In this document: piece after piece, positions 32,705-41,697 of the stretch
Layout of the letters: each line of letters opens with the position of its first letter
Position numbering within the stretch: position 1 is the first letter of the stretch
NCBI GenBank assembly: GCA_025353725.1
Contig: JANXOF010000016.1
Coordinates: 1 to 64,000 of the forward strand
From: Polyangiaceae bacterium
GTDB taxonomy: Bacteria > Myxococcota_A > Polyangia > Polyangiales > Polyangiaceae
DNA length: 64,000 bases
Direction of reading: 5' to 3'
The notes under the pieces: generated by a model
Database searches by the model: none
What the model saw: the letters and a program-made list of their open reading frames with translations, nothing else
What the model was told of the DNA's origin: nothing
Position numbers and translations under genes: made by a program

Positions 32705-34612
32705 ATGCGCCAGGGCGGCAAAGAAGAGCTGCGAGCATCGCTCCTCAAAACTTACTTGCTGCGCATCCGCGCGGAAAAAGGAGAACGAGCCGTTCGGAGC
32801 GTGCTTTCGAACGCGGGCGTGGACCCCAGCGTGGTCGACAACGAAACCGGTTGGATAAGCTCGCTCGCTGCAAAACGAGCGCTTCGCGGGATTTGCGAAC
32901 TCCTCGGGATGGATGCGCTGCGCGATCGGGGCGCTTGGGTGACTCACGCCGAGGCACTCGGCGCAATGGTTCGCATGTTACGCGCGGCAGAGCATCCGAT
33001 CGACGCGTACGCCTACCTTGCCGAGAACGCTCGCGAGGCCACGCGCCTCGGGACCTGGGAGTTAGCCGCCGACGCGAGTTCCGGGGCCGAGAAAGACACG
33101 CGAAGCAAAGACGGTTTGCGGCCAGAGGAGGCCGCCGCTTCTACGCAAGGGTCGAGCAAAACCAACGTGGAAAAATCCCGCATTCGCGCCGCGCGCTTGG
33201 TGTACCGGCCACGAACGGACGGGTACGACGACCCTTCGACTCCGGACGCACAGACGGAAGTACTTTTTTGCGCGGCCCGCGAAGGTGAACTCAGTGGAAT
33301 TCCGCGCATCTGGGGACTCGCGGGCGCTCGCGTGACCCACGAATCCTGCCTCGCGAAAGGCCAAGACTCGTGCACCTACCTCGTAAGTTGGGATGTGCCG
33401 GCGACCCACAGCATGACGGCTGTAGCGGCGATGGGCGCGGCGGTGGTGACCGGGTCAGCGGTGGCCATACCAGGGGGTCCTGTCGCTGGCGCACTCGGCG
33501 CACTGCTCGCGGGGGCACTGGGCGCCGGCGTCGCACGGATGTGGGAGCGCGGCAAACGAGACGGCGCTTCACGGGCATTCGAAAAGAACCGTATTGCGGC
33601 GCTCGAGCGAGGCCTCGACCTAAAGGGCGAGGCAACGAGCACGGCCGTTCCTGGTGAGCTGACGGGAACCGTGCTTGGCGGCAAGTACCGAATTCTCAAG
33701 AAGATAGGCTCGGGAGGAATCGGCGTTGTCTACGCGGCGCAGCACACCACGCTTGGGCACGAGGTGGCCGTAAAGGTGTTGCGCGGAGCTGCGGCCAAAG
33801 ACGGGGGCGAGATTGCTCGCCTCCGCCGCGAAGCCTACATCCAAGTCCATATCGATCACCCGAACGTCGCGCGCGTTCACGACCTCGACCAAATGCCGGA
33901 CGGCTCGATGTACGTCGTCATGGAACGCCTGCACGGTCGCTCGCTTGCCGATAAGCTCTCGCGGGAGCATATCATTGCTCCTGGATTCGCTATTCCAGTG
34001 TTCATCGGCGTCTGTCGCGCGCTCGCGGCGGCGCACAAGCAGGGCGTCGTGCACCGCGACTTGAAACCGGGAAACGTGTTCCTCCTCGACGACGGGCCGC
34101 CAAAAGTACTCGACTTCGGAATGAGCAAGCTCACGAGCGCCGAGTCACTCACGCAAGCGGGTTACACGCTCGGCACGCCTGAATACATGGCGCCGGAGCA
34201 ATGCATCGGGGCGAACGTTGTCGCGCAGACAGACCTCTACGCGTTCGGCGTGCTGATGTACGAAGCACTGACGGGCGAACTACCCATCATTGCGCAAAGT
34301 CGTCGCGAGCTGCTCGACTTACATCAGCGGCAGATCCCACTGCCCATGAGGCAGCGGCGGGATGACCTGGAAATTCCTGACGCCTTGGATCAAATCGTCA
34401 TGAAGTGCCTAAAAAAGCGTATCAATGACCGGCCACGGAGCGCTGAAGAGCTCGAAGCGATGCTCGAGGCGATCCCGCTCGACGGCCTCAGGGTGAGCTA
34501 CGCGCCGCGCCCAAGGCGCTCGCAGCCGATTGCGCCTGCCGAGAAAGACTCGGGCACACTTCCGGGGCTCACCAGCGCGCCTCCGCCGCCTGTCCCGTCG
34601 GGTGAGCTTTAG
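32705..34612 (+). CDS. Ser/Thr protein kinase with N-terminal sensor-like region
   Basis: From ATG 32705 (GAGGGG 4 bases upstream; ATG 32672 is an alternative) the product has 635 residues. The kinase domain lies in the second half: GGKYRILKKIGSGGIGVVY glycine loop, EVAVKVL Lys, VVHRDLKPGNVFL catalytic loop, VLDFGMSKL (DFG) and GTPEYMAPEQ. All catalytic residues are present. Before it is a Gly/Ala-rich hydrophobic segment (ALGALLAGALGAGVARMW) that may enter the membrane. The first 230 residues end with THESCLAKGQDSCTYLVSW, resembling the Cys-containing end of V4R-like ligand-binding domains (tentative). A Pro-rich tail follows. A double-FHA protein gene converges 12 bases away. Confidence 0.92.
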   Translation: MRQGGKEELRASLLKTYLLRIRAEKGERAVRSVLSNAGVDPSVVDNETGWISSLAAKRALRGICELLGMDALRDRGAWVTHAEALGAMVRMLRAAEHPIDAYAYLAENAREATRLGTWELAADASSGAEKDTRSKDGLRPEEAAASTQGSSKTNVEKSRIRAARLVYRPRTDGYDDPSTPDAQTEVLFCAAREGELSGIPRIWGLAGARVTHESCLAKGQDSCTYLVSWDVPATHSMTAVAAMGAAVVTGSAVAIPGGPVAGALGALLAGALGAGVARMWERGKRDGASRAFEKNRIAALERGLDLKGEATSTAVPGELTGTVLGGKYRILKKIGSGGIGVVYAAQHTTLGHEVAVKVLRGAAAKDGGEIARLRREAYIQVHIDHPNVARVHDLDQMPDGSMYVVMERLHGRSLADKLSREHIIAPGFAIPVFIGVCRALAAAHKQGVVHRDLKPGNVFLLDDGPPKVLDFGMSKLTSAESLTQAGYTLGTPEYMAPEQCIGANVVAQTDLYAFGVLMYEALTGELPIIAQSRRELLDLHQRQIPLPMRQRRDDLEIPDALDQIVMKCLKKRINDRPRSAEELEAMLEAIPLDGLRVSYAPRPRRSQPIAPAEKDSGTLPGLTSAPPPPVPSGEL

Positions 34613-34624
34613 CCGGCGACAACG

Positions 34625-35632
34625 CTAGTGGAGGACCCAAACGAGGCCCGCAAGACTCGCGGCAATAACGCCTAACGACAGCGTGACGACGAGGGCATCC
34701 GTCATGGTCCAAACTCGCTTTTGACGAAGTATGCGAGGCAGAAGGGAGGTGTCGACGGCCACTTCAGCCACGGGCGCCGAGCCCTGGGCGGACGCAGGGG
34801 CAACCATGCGTGGAGACGTGGCAAGCGAGCCCGCAACATCAACCGCCTCGACCCCGCGCGGCGATGGGGGAATGTCTTCTTCGCGCATCGCTTCGTCCGC
34901 CGCAGCCTCGAGCTCGGCCAACGCTGCACTCACGGGCTCGTCGAGCGCGAGGACCGTCGTGCCGATTCGCACCATCGTCGGTGCGCGCCATAGGACGTCG
35001 CGGTCGGGGGAGATTTGTTGCTCACCGAGAAATACTCCGTTGCGCGACCCGAGATCGCGGAGCAGCGTCTGGCCGCCGCGCAGCGCGATGGCGATGTGCT
35101 CGCGCGAGGTATCGGCGTCCGCGAGAGGAAGGTCGCACGTCTCGGAACGCCCTATAATGTAGGCTCTTCCCTCCTCCGCGAGCCTCAGCTCCTCTCCGAT
35201 ATCGGGACCCTCGGCGACACGCACCTTCGCCGTCGTGTCGTCACCGACGGCGTCCATGGCGCGCTGCACCAGCGCGAACGCGAGGTCCCTGGTCGCAAGT
35301 CCGAGGTCCGGTGTGGCAGCCTTGTGGCCCACACTCAACTCGAGCCAGACGCGACCTACCCGAACCAAATCGCCCGTTCTGACGGTGCGCGGTGATTGCG
35401 GCGGCAGCCGAACGCCGCCTACCCACGTCCCATTGGTACTGCCCTCGTCAACGAGAGAGTAGTCGTTCCCGTTGGTGCGAAGGGTCGCGTGACGTGTGCT
35501 GACACTCGGGTCGGGCAGTCTTACGTCGCTGCCGTTCCCGCGCCCGATGACCACGCGTGGACCATCGAAAGTCAACGACGGCTGCTCTGGGCGCGGCCCA
35601 CTCGCCGTTCGCACCACGACGGTAATGGGCAT
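34625..35632 (-). CDS. Double-FHA protein with C-terminal membrane anchor
   Basis: The first FHA domain has VVIGRGNGSDVRLPDPSVS, RHATL and EGSTNGTWV; the second has YIIGRSETCDLPLADADTS, REHIAI and DLGSRNGVFL. Both keep the Arg, Ser/Thr and Asn residues that bind phosphothreonine. A long Ala/Pro/Glu linker leads to a single hydrophobic helix at the very end (ALVVTLSLGVIAASLAGLVW), so the protein is tail-anchored with the FHA domains in the cytoplasm. It lies tail to tail with the Ser/Thr kinase gene and may read its phosphorylation. This pairing is inference from position. Confidence 0.9.
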   Translation of the reverse strand: MPITVVVRTASGPRPEQPSLTFDGPRVVIGRGNGSDVRLPDPSVSTRHATLRTNGNDYSLVDEGSTNGTWVGGVRLPPQSPRTVRTGDLVRVGRVWLELSVGHKAATPDLGLATRDLAFALVQRAMDAVGDDTTAKVRVAEGPDIGEELRLAEEGRAYIIGRSETCDLPLADADTSREHIAIALRGGQTLLRDLGSRNGVFLGEQQISPDRDVLWRAPTMVRIGTTVLALDEPVSAALAELEAAADEAMREEDIPPSPRGVEAVDVAGSLATSPRMVAPASAQGSAPVAEVAVDTSLLPRILRQKRVWTMTDALVVTLSLGVIAASLAGLVWVLH

Positions 35633-35638
35633 AGGGCG

Positions 35639-36610
35639 TCAGGTCACAGTACGGCCTGGAAGCGCTCGCGCAAGAGAGTCCGCCTGACGCTCGACCCAAG
35701 CGATCACGTCCTCGGCCACGTCGCGATCTTCGTGCTGGCTAAGCTGCTGAATGCCCGTCGGTGACGTGACGTTCACTTCCGTGAGTTTGCCGCCGATGAC
35801 GTCCAACCCAACGAAGATGAGGCCGTCTTTCTTCAACCGCGGCGCGATATCCTCGACCATCGCCTGCTCCTCGCGCGTGAGCCGCACGGCCTCGACGCTA
35901 CCCCCGACGTGAATGTTCGAACGAAAGTCATCGCCGCGCGGAATGCGGTTGATAGCGCCGAGAACCTCACCGTCCAGCAGGAGCACTCGCTTGTCACCTT
36001 TCTCCACCGCAGGCAGAAACTCTTGCACCATGGCAAGGCGCGAGCCCTCAGCTGTCACGCTTTGCACGATAGCGCGCGCGTTTTTGTCATTCGGAAGCAA
36101 CATCATCACGCCCGCACCGCCTGCGCCGTCGAGTGGCTTGATGACGCCTCGACCGCCGACCTCCTTCACGAAATCGAAGATCTGCTCTTCGTTCGCGGCC
36201 ACCATGGTGCGCGGCATATGCCTCGCGAAGTGGAGCGCATAGAGCTTCTCGTTGGCCTCACGTAATCCACGCGGATCGTTCATGATCACTGTACGATCCC
36301 GCGCACGCTCGAGCATGAGCGTGGCGTATAGGTACGGAGTGTCGAAGGGCGGATCTTTTCGGATGAAGACTGCATCGACATCAGCCAGCTTCACTTTTTC
36401 GGGCTCGCCAAACGCGCTGTGTGGCGCGACGTCGCTCACCGTGAGGCGACGAACGCGTGCGAAAACATCACCATCCGCGACGAAAAGGTCGCGCATCTCG
36501 CAATGCAGTGAAAGATGGCCACGCTTCTGCGCGGCGCGTTGAAAGGCGAAGGTCGTGTCTTTGTCCGCGAGGACGCGATCCATGGGATCCATGACGTACA
36601 CAAACCGCAT
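35639..36610 (-). CDS. gshB: Glutathione synthase
   Basis: The 323-residue ATP-grasp enzyme aligns with bacterial GshB throughout: YVMDPMDRVLADKDTTFAFQ at the start, FIRKDPPFDTPYLYAT, MNDPRGLREANEKLYAL, VIKPLDGAGGAGVMML, and the C-terminal VNVTSPTGIQQL that binds Mg-ATP. The reaction joins gamma-glutamylcysteine with glycine to give glutathione. No gshA is near. The FHA gene starts 6 bases after its stop on the same strand, so the two may share an mRNA. Confidence 0.96.
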   Translation of the reverse strand: MRFVYVMDPMDRVLADKDTTFAFQRAAQKRGHLSLHCEMRDLFVADGDVFARVRRLTVSDVAPHSAFGEPEKVKLADVDAVFIRKDPPFDTPYLYATLMLERARDRTVIMNDPRGLREANEKLYALHFARHMPRTMVAANEEQIFDFVKEVGGRGVIKPLDGAGGAGVMMLLPNDKNARAIVQSVTAEGSRLAMVQEFLPAVEKGDKRVLLLDGEVLGAINRIPRGDDFRSNIHVGGSVEAVRLTREEQAMVEDIAPRLKKDGLIFVGLDVIGGKLTEVNVTSPTGIQQLSQHEDRDVAEDVIAWVERQADSLARALPGRTVT

Positions 36611-36690
36611 GAGCGAAGTCCCTCGCTTCGCAGCCTAGTGTGACCAGAGAGCCTCGTGCAACACGACCGTCGAAGGCAGTCGCTGTCGCG

Positions 36691-37653
36691 CTAGTCGCGT
36701 TCGACCGCAGCGACGAGATTTGCTGAGCTTTCGGCGTCTAAGTCGCTCGCCAACGCGTAGCCCACACCGCCATGCTGCGTGACCGCAACCGAATACCCGT
36801 CGGTTCGACCCACACGGACTTCGGCAGTGCCGACCGCACGCGGTGCGAGGTTGGAGCCCCCAATCTGCACCTTCCGCGGGTCGTAAACGAACAGCGTCAT
36901 ACGTTGCACGCCTCCGTTTGTTTGCTGCATCTCGTACTGAAGCATCGCCGCGCGCTCGCCGCCGTGAACGGGCACGAGGCGACCGCCGACGAACCGCGCA
37001 CTGCCACCGCTTTGAGTAATCTGCTGACGAACGCGAACGGGCACACCAACGTACCGCTCGAACTGGCGAACTTGCGTCGGGTCCTGTTGTTCCGGAGGAA
37101 CCGGACGTGAATGCTGAGCCACGAAGTCCCTAAGAAGGTCGTCGTTCAAGCCGGCAGGCACCACGGTATTCAGCATCCCATCGATCACGGGCTGCCTTGC
37201 CGCAGCCCCCCACGCCAACACCAACGCAGCGGCGCTCGCGAGAGGCAAAAACGTACGCCAGTGACGCAGGACGGAGAGCTTACGGTCTTCGGCTGCCGTA
37301 CTCTCCCCCGTAGCACTAAGGCTGGGTCCGACGGTCGCCTTCGGAAGAGCGCTCGCCCTCCCCAGTTCAATCGGTTGAAAGGGCGCTGGCGCGTCGACCC
37401 ATCCGCGACTGGCCTGACGCGCCAATTCGCCGCCCATGGCGGACAGCACCCGCGCTCGAACATCGTCCGGTGTGGCCCTTCGAACGGAGCGTTTCATCGA
37501 GCCGCGAAGGGCTCGGTCGAGCGCGAGTCGCTCTCGGCATATTTCACACGACGCGACGTGGCCTTCGACTTCCAGTGTTTTGACGGGCTCGAGCTCACCG
37601 TCAAGGTGTGACCCCAGAAGCAATCCGATGGGCTTACACGCGTCGGCGGACAT
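36691..37653 (-). CDS. Zinc-finger anti-sigma factor, membrane bound
   Basis: The N-terminal ZAS-type domain has His32-x3-Cys36-x2-Cys39 (GHVASCEICRERLALDRALR), which should wrap the sigma factor encoded just upstream. A single membrane helix (LASAAALVLAWGAAARQ) lies near residue 140. The periplasmic part of about 160 residues includes RFVGGRLVPVHGGERAAMLQ and QQTNGGVQRMTLFVYD, the layout of the putative anti-sigma factor group with a periplasmic sensor. The start lies 2 bases after the sigma stop, so expression is coupled. Confidence 0.88.
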   Translation of the reverse strand: MSADACKPIGLLLGSHLDGELEPVKTLEVEGHVASCEICRERLALDRALRGSMKRSVRRATPDDVRARVLSAMGGELARQASRGWVDAPAPFQPIELGRASALPKATVGPSLSATGESTAAEDRKLSVLRHWRTFLPLASAAALVLAWGAAARQPVIDGMLNTVVPAGLNDDLLRDFVAQHSRPVPPEQQDPTQVRQFERYVGVPVRVRQQITQSGGSARFVGGRLVPVHGGERAAMLQYEMQQTNGGVQRMTLFVYDPRKVQIGGSNLAPRAVGTAEVRVGRTDGYSVAVTQHGGVGYALASDLDAESSANLVAAVERD

Positions 37654-37655
37654 CG

Positions 37656-38363
37656 CTAGGCAGCTCCCCGCTTCTTCGCGCGAAACGCGGCCAGGTCCTC
37701 TACGGTACCGTGGTTCGTCGACGGCGAGGACGAGGAAGGCTGGGCGTACGCCGCGACCTCTCGCGCCTCGGAGAGAGGCTCGCCCTTGACGATGCCGAGC
37801 GCGATCGCGTGGTTGTAGAGTGACCGTTGCAAGAGCTTGCGACCGCGGTGAAGGCGACTCATCACCGTTCCGATGGGGCAGCCCATAATCTGGGCGATTT
37901 CCTCATAACTAAACTCCTCGACGTCGCACAAGATGACCGCAATCTTGAAGTCCGTAGGAAGCGCGTCTAGCGCGCGCCGAACTTCACTCTCTACGATCGG
38001 CTGGAGCGCTTGCTGCTCGGGGTCGCGTAGGTGGCGCATGGTCGATGCACCCACCCAGCCATCCACCAGAGGGTCTGCGTCAGGCCCCTCAATGACCGAG
38101 CGTTCAAGACCACCGCGACGATATTTATTGATAAACGTGTTCGTGAGGATTCGAAACAGCCAGGCCTTAAGGTTTGTACCAGAGCGAAACTGGTCCCGGG
38201 CCCGCATCGCTTTCACCAGCGTGTCTTGGACGAGGTCTTCGGCCTCCGTTGGGTTTCGCGTGAGCTTGCACGCGACTCCGTAGAGGGGGTCAAGGTAGCT
38301 GACCGCCTCCTCCGCAAAACTATCGGTCTCTTTGGCTTTTGAGGACAATGCGGGAAAGCTCAT
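37656..38363 (-). CDS. ECF-type RNA polymerase sigma factor
   Basis: Region 2 shows AEDLVQDTLVKAMRARDQF and GTNLKAWLFRILTNTFINKY; region 4 shows ALDALPTDFKIAVILCDVEE and YEEIAQIMGCPIGTVMSRLH, with the HTH that reads the -35 element. The layout matches group IV (ECF) factors close to RpoE/SigH. An unusual Ser/Pro-rich C-terminal extension of about 40 residues follows region 4. The adjacent ZAS anti-sigma gene indicates control by sequestration at the membrane. Auto-regulation is usual but no promoter could be matched. Confidence 0.93.
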   Translation of the reverse strand: MSFPALSSKAKETDSFAEEAVSYLDPLYGVACKLTRNPTEAEDLVQDTLVKAMRARDQFRSGTNLKAWLFRILTNTFINKYRRGGLERSVIEGPDADPLVDGWVGASTMRHLRDPEQQALQPIVESEVRRALDALPTDFKIAVILCDVEEFSYEEIAQIMGCPIGTVMSRLHRGRKLLQRSLYNHAIALGIVKGEPLSEAREVAAYAQPSSSSPSTNHGTVEDLAAFRAKKRGAA

Positions 38364-38489
38364 CGTAGGGGCGCGGCCTTTCTCGGGGGCGACCGGGAAA
38401 CCTCGCGACCTGCGCAGGTATTCCCTCGGTGTAGCAGGGTAACGATGCGACGCGAGGCGCGCAGCTCACGCTAATGGAAGAAGTCGACG

Positions 38490-39116
38490 CTAGTCTTTGG
38501 GAGCTTGATTCGAGCTCAAGCTGACTTTGAGTTTCTCCTCGAGCTCTTCGATACGCGCATTCAAGCGCCTGATTTCCTGCTGCAGCTGCTGCCAAGGCAA
38601 AAAGCTCGGGAGCACCGCGCGGACCCGCTCGTCAATCTTGTGCTGCCAGTCTTCGAGCGTCTCTTTGGCCTGGTCAACAAGACTCGGCCCGGGAACGACC
38701 GGCTCCGCCGAAGCGTCGACCAGCTTCGACCCATCTCCTTTGGAAGCCCCCGGAATGAGACGACCGATCGGGCCTTCGCGCAAATCGCTGAGGACCTTTT
38801 CCGTGCGCTGATGGATGAGCTCTTTGAGCGTCTGGAGCGGAACGCTTCGGCTCGAAGTCGCCTTCTGCTTTTGCTGTTCGTAGATAATCTGCGCGAGGGT
38901 CACCTCAGTGAGGTCCTCTTTCGTGTTGTTATCGATGATTTGTACGTCTTCGCCAGAGCGCACCATTTCGGCAATCTGCAAGAGCGTGACGTACCGGCTG
39001 TCTTTCGTATCGTAGAGCTTCCGATTGGAATACCGTTTGATGGTGCGCCGCGGCTTTTCCGAAGCCGACGCGCCTTCCGGCGCCTTCTGAATTTCGGGGT
39101 CGGGCTTGCTATCCAC
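38490..39116 (-). CDS. phaR: Polyhydroxyalkanoate synthesis regulator, PhaR-like
   Basis: Start GTG 39116 is fixed by AAGGAG 6 bases upstream; the frame is open to 39281 but that part lies under the divergent gene. The 208-residue protein carries the PHA accumulation regulator DNA-binding domain ([20 protein letters not shown], then [16 protein letters not shown] and [14 protein letters not shown]). A C-terminal coiled coil ([19 protein letters not shown]) follows. In known systems PhaR represses phasin genes and binds PHA granules. In Myxococcota this domain often occurs without a full pha operon, and none is visible here. Confidence 0.9.
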   Translation of the reverse strand: MDSKPDPEIQKAPEGASASEKPRRTIKRYSNRKLYDTKDSRYVTLLQIAEMVRSGEDVQIIDNNTKEDLTEVTLAQIIYEQQKQKATSSRSVPLQTLKELIHQRTEKVLSDLREGPIGRLIPGASKGDGSKLVDASAEPVVPGPSLVDQAKETLEDWQHKIDERVRAVLPSFLPWQQLQQEIRRLNARIEELEEKLKVSLSSNQAPKD

Positions 39117-39185
39117 GGGTGCTCCTTTTCCGTAAGATACATGAACGCGCTCTCGTTCGGCGTGTTCTCTGGCGGGTAAACCAAC

Positions 39186-40025
39186 GTGCGCGAATGTCTT
39201 TCCATGAAGGGCGTGACAGCCGGCTACCCAACGGGCGCGGCTTCGCCTCCCGGCCTCGCGAAGGTTCAAGAGAAACACCAACTAAACGACGTCGACATGC
39301 GCGTTTGCGCGGGCGAACTGGTGTGCGTGCTCGGCCCCAATGGAGCAGGCAAAACGACCCTCATACGGGTCGCGTCTGGAATGCTCGAGGCGCAGACCGG
39401 TGAAGTCAGGCTTTTGGGGTCGGCGATGGCCAAGCGACTTCGTGGTGACGTCGCGCGGTGCCTTGCCGTGGTCGAACAGCAGCAGGAGCTTTCCGTGGGC
39501 TTTACGGTGCGCGAAGTGGTCGCGATGGGTCGCGCACCGCACCAGGGCCCGTGGATGCGTTTGTCCGAGCTCGACGAGATGGCGATCCAAAGCGCACTCG
39601 ACCGCTGCGATGTGACCTCACTCGCGGATCGGCCGGCGAACGCCTTGAGTGGCGGCGAACAGAAGCGCGTCGCGATAGCGCGCGCATTAACGCAGTCGCC
39701 GCAGGTGCTGCTTCTCGACGAGCCCGGCGCATTTCTCGACGTGAAGCATCAGCTCGACCTCTACGAATTGCTTGCGATCGAAGTCAAAAATCGAGACCTC
39801 GCGTGCTTGGTCGTCATGCACGACCTCAACATTGCCGCACAGTTTGCCCATCGGGTTATTCTCATGAAAGGCGGGCGCGTCGTCGCTGAAGGAACCGTCG
39901 ACGAGGTCATGACCTGGAAGACACTCAAAGAAACGTTCGATACGGACCTTTATTGCGGTGTTAACGAGCTGACCGGCGCCCGCTTTTTCTTGCCGATGCG
40001 ACGCGAGGGACCCGCGCGTGGTTAG
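39186..40025 (+). CDS. ABC transporter ATP-binding protein, FecE/HmuV-like
   Basis: The 279-residue ATPase has Walker [11 protein letters not shown] loop [13 protein letters not shown], signature [15 protein letters not shown] and Walker [13 protein letters not shown], with the H loop VMHDLN. The overall pattern is that of the FecCD/BtuCD importer class for siderophores, haem or cobalamin. The usual DEPTxxLD is DEPGAFLD here. No permease or binding-protein gene is adjacent, so the partner subunits must lie elsewhere. It is divergent from phaR with 69 bases between starts. GTG 39186 is the longest start; ATG 39204 is equally possible. Confidence 0.87.
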   Translation: MRECLSMKGVTAGYPTGAASPPGLAKVQEKHQLNDVDMRVCAGELVCVLGPNGAGKTTLIRVASGMLEAQTGEVRLLGSAMAKRLRGDVARCLAVVEQQQELSVGFTVREVVAMGRAPHQGPWMRLSELDEMAIQSALDRCDVTSLADRPANALSGGEQKRVAIARALTQSPQVLLLDEPGAFLDVKHQLDLYELLAIEVKNRDLACLVVMHDLNIAAQFAHRVILMKGGRVVAEGTVDEVMTWKTLKETFDTDLYCGVNELTGARFFLPMRREGPARG

Positions 40026-40612
40026 AGGACCTGCCGAACGAGGCGCTCGAGATCGGAGTCGCTCGTCATGCCGTGACGAACCGCAACGATCTTTCCTTCT
40101 TTGGAAACGACGATGAGCGTAGGTAAGTTTTCAACGTGGTACGCGTTCGCGATAGTGTTGCCTTCATCATAAACCATCGGGAAATTAAGGCCTTTTTTCT
40201 TTGCGAAACGAGCTGCGAGACCCTCAGCGTCGCTCGTGTTCACGCCGATAACGACAAGGCCTTTATCCTTAAAGCGCTGCGCGATTCCGTTGACAATAGG
40301 AGACTGCGCCTGACAGGGACCACACCACGTGGCCCAGAAATCGAGAATGACCGGGTGACCACGGAGCTTACTCATCGTGAGCCCGCTGTCCGCAGGGTCA
40401 GGCGCATTCGCGACGAAGGTCGTCGTAAAGTCGGCCGCTTCCTCGCTCCCTGACGCCTTTCCGAAGCTTTGCGTCAGTCGCGGGAGAATGGCGAAGCCCG
40501 CCGCCAGGGCGACAGCCGCGAGCATGATTCGGGCCGTGTGAGCAGGGCTTTCTCTCACGAAAGTCGAGGACCCTTGAGGACGCCAATCGGACGGAGTGCC
40601 GCTACCTGCCAT
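40022..40612 (-). CDS. TlpA/ResA-like thiol-disulfide oxidoreductase
   Basis: From ATG 40612 the product has 196 residues: a polar start, one membrane helix (MLAAVALAAGFAILPRL) and a periplasmic thioredoxin fold. The active site is FWATWCGPCQAQ, followed by VVIGVNTSDA and the cis-Pro loop VENLPTLIVV. Such proteins keep apocytochrome c or other periplasmic thiols reduced, and CcmE in this window may belong to the same process, although the genes are 10 kb apart. Its last four bases overlap the stop of the convergent ABC gene. Confidence 0.92.
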   Translation of the reverse strand: MAGSGTPSDWRPQGSSTFVRESPAHTARIMLAAVALAAGFAILPRLTQSFGKASGSEEAADFTTTFVANAPDPADSGLTMSKLRGHPVILDFWATWCGPCQAQSPIVNGIAQRFKDKGLVVIGVNTSDAEGLAARFAKKKGLNFPMVYDEGNTIANAYHVENLPTLIVVSKEGKIVAVRHGMTSDSDLERLVRQVL

Positions 40613-40791
40613 GCGCTTTCTTGTAGCACGCGGCGCCTCTGTCTTTATGCTAGGGGCGAGCATCTATGGCTCAACGATTTCGTGCCGTGGTGCCAAGCTC
40701 AGGAAGCCGTCGAACAGCCTTTTAGAACGGGAGGCTCCGCGAACTCTCAACCGTGCCGCGATGCGGAGCCAGCTGAACGGTTTATGCTTCG

Positions 40792-41424
40792 ATGCTCTCG
40801 TTGCGGAGAATCTCTCGGCGGTCGCCTAGGCCAGGGAAGGTTCCCGCTTCCGCTCCGTATGTGGTCGAGAAGCGTGCCCCGCTCTTCAGCTATCTCCAGC
40901 AGATAGCGGAGGACCGCGATCGGCAGCGTCTTCCGATCATGCCGCAGGCAAAGCTCACGTACGATAATTTTCGCGCGAGTGGCTCTGGAGGCGCGGCGGT
41001 TCTCGATTGGCTCAACGCTACCAAGAACTATTCCCTTGAGAGCGGCGTCGGAATCGAGTTCGGCGCTCCTTCCAATTCGTCGATTACGGCGTGTGGCTCT
41101 GCAGGTCTCTTTCAGAACGTAGGATTCGAATTCGACGCGCAAGAGGGCGACCGAATCGACGCCACGGTCACCACCGAGAACGTCTCAACGGGCGAGGTGG
41201 CGCGCGGTGTCTCCGGCGCAGATGCGGTACCACTGGTTAGGCTCCTTCTTCGCGAGACCACCCCAGGTACGCTTCGCCCAATCGGTGATCCCGCCGTTCG
41301 CGTCGCGGGCACTCAGCGGAGCCGGTGGGCCGGCATTGCGCCTTCGAGTGGTCGCTATGCGATAGGCGTCTTTCAGACGGGCCAGGTGTGCCTCAAGTCC
41401 TCGGTCTCGCTCGCAGCCCGCTAA
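40792..41424 (+). CDS. Hypothetical protein, start uncertain
   Basis: Not recognised. The frame from ATG 40792 has no ribosome site, and stops lie just upstream in the same frame (near 40777). The better-looking protein begins after about residue 17. It contains LTYDNFRASGSGGAAVLDWL, then SSITACGSAGLFQNVGFEF and QTGQVCLKSSVSLAAR. It has the look of a secreted beta-rich domain, with two Cys, but no signal peptide is attached. Either the true start is ATG 40936 or the 5' end of an exported gene has been lost. Confidence 0.45.
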   Translation: MLSLRRISRRSPRPGKVPASAPYVVEKRAPLFSYLQQIAEDRDRQRLPIMPQAKLTYDNFRASGSGGAAVLDWLNATKNYSLESGVGIEFGAPSNSSITACGSAGLFQNVGFEFDAQEGDRIDATVTTENVSTGEVARGVSGADAVPLVRLLLRETTPGTLRPIGDPAVRVAGTQRSRWAGIAPSSGRYAIGVFQTGQVCLKSSVSLAAR

Positions 41425-41483
41425 CGCCGTGCCCCGGGAGGAACGCCGAGTCGACCTGAGACGAGGTTTGCGCGCGCGCTCGC

Positions 41484-41675
41484 TCAGCATGCACGACACC
41501 CGGGGGACGCGACGGGTGGATCGTTGGATCCTCGAGTGGCCGCGCTGATCTCACCCGGCGTTATCGGTCTAACGAACTTTCGCTCATGTCGCGGCTGGTA
41601 CGCCAGGTGCTCACCAATGGCTACCACGCACGCTTCGCAGACCGTGCTCATGCTTAGCTCGACGCCTAGGTTCAC
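41484..41675 (-). CDS. Possible small Cys-containing protein, 63 aa
   Basis: Weakly supported. It begins 22 bases after the stop of the NtrY-like kinase gene on the same strand and would encode a basic protein with two CxxC pairs (STVCEACVVAIG near the start, GCRAC at the end). That is compatible with a zinc finger. There is no clear ribosome site and no recognised family. Otherwise the interval 41425-41697 holds nothing identifiable. Confidence 0.3.
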   Translation of the reverse strand: MNLGVELSMSTVCEACVVAIGEHLAYQPRHERKFVRPITPGEISAATRGSNDPPVASPGCRAC

Positions 41676-41697
41676 GTGCTCCGTCTTACCCGAGTCG

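Noticed and set aside
40747-41142. 131-codon minus-strand frame
   Set aside because: Antisense to the plus-strand frame 40792-41424, which has better codon bias and protein-like composition.
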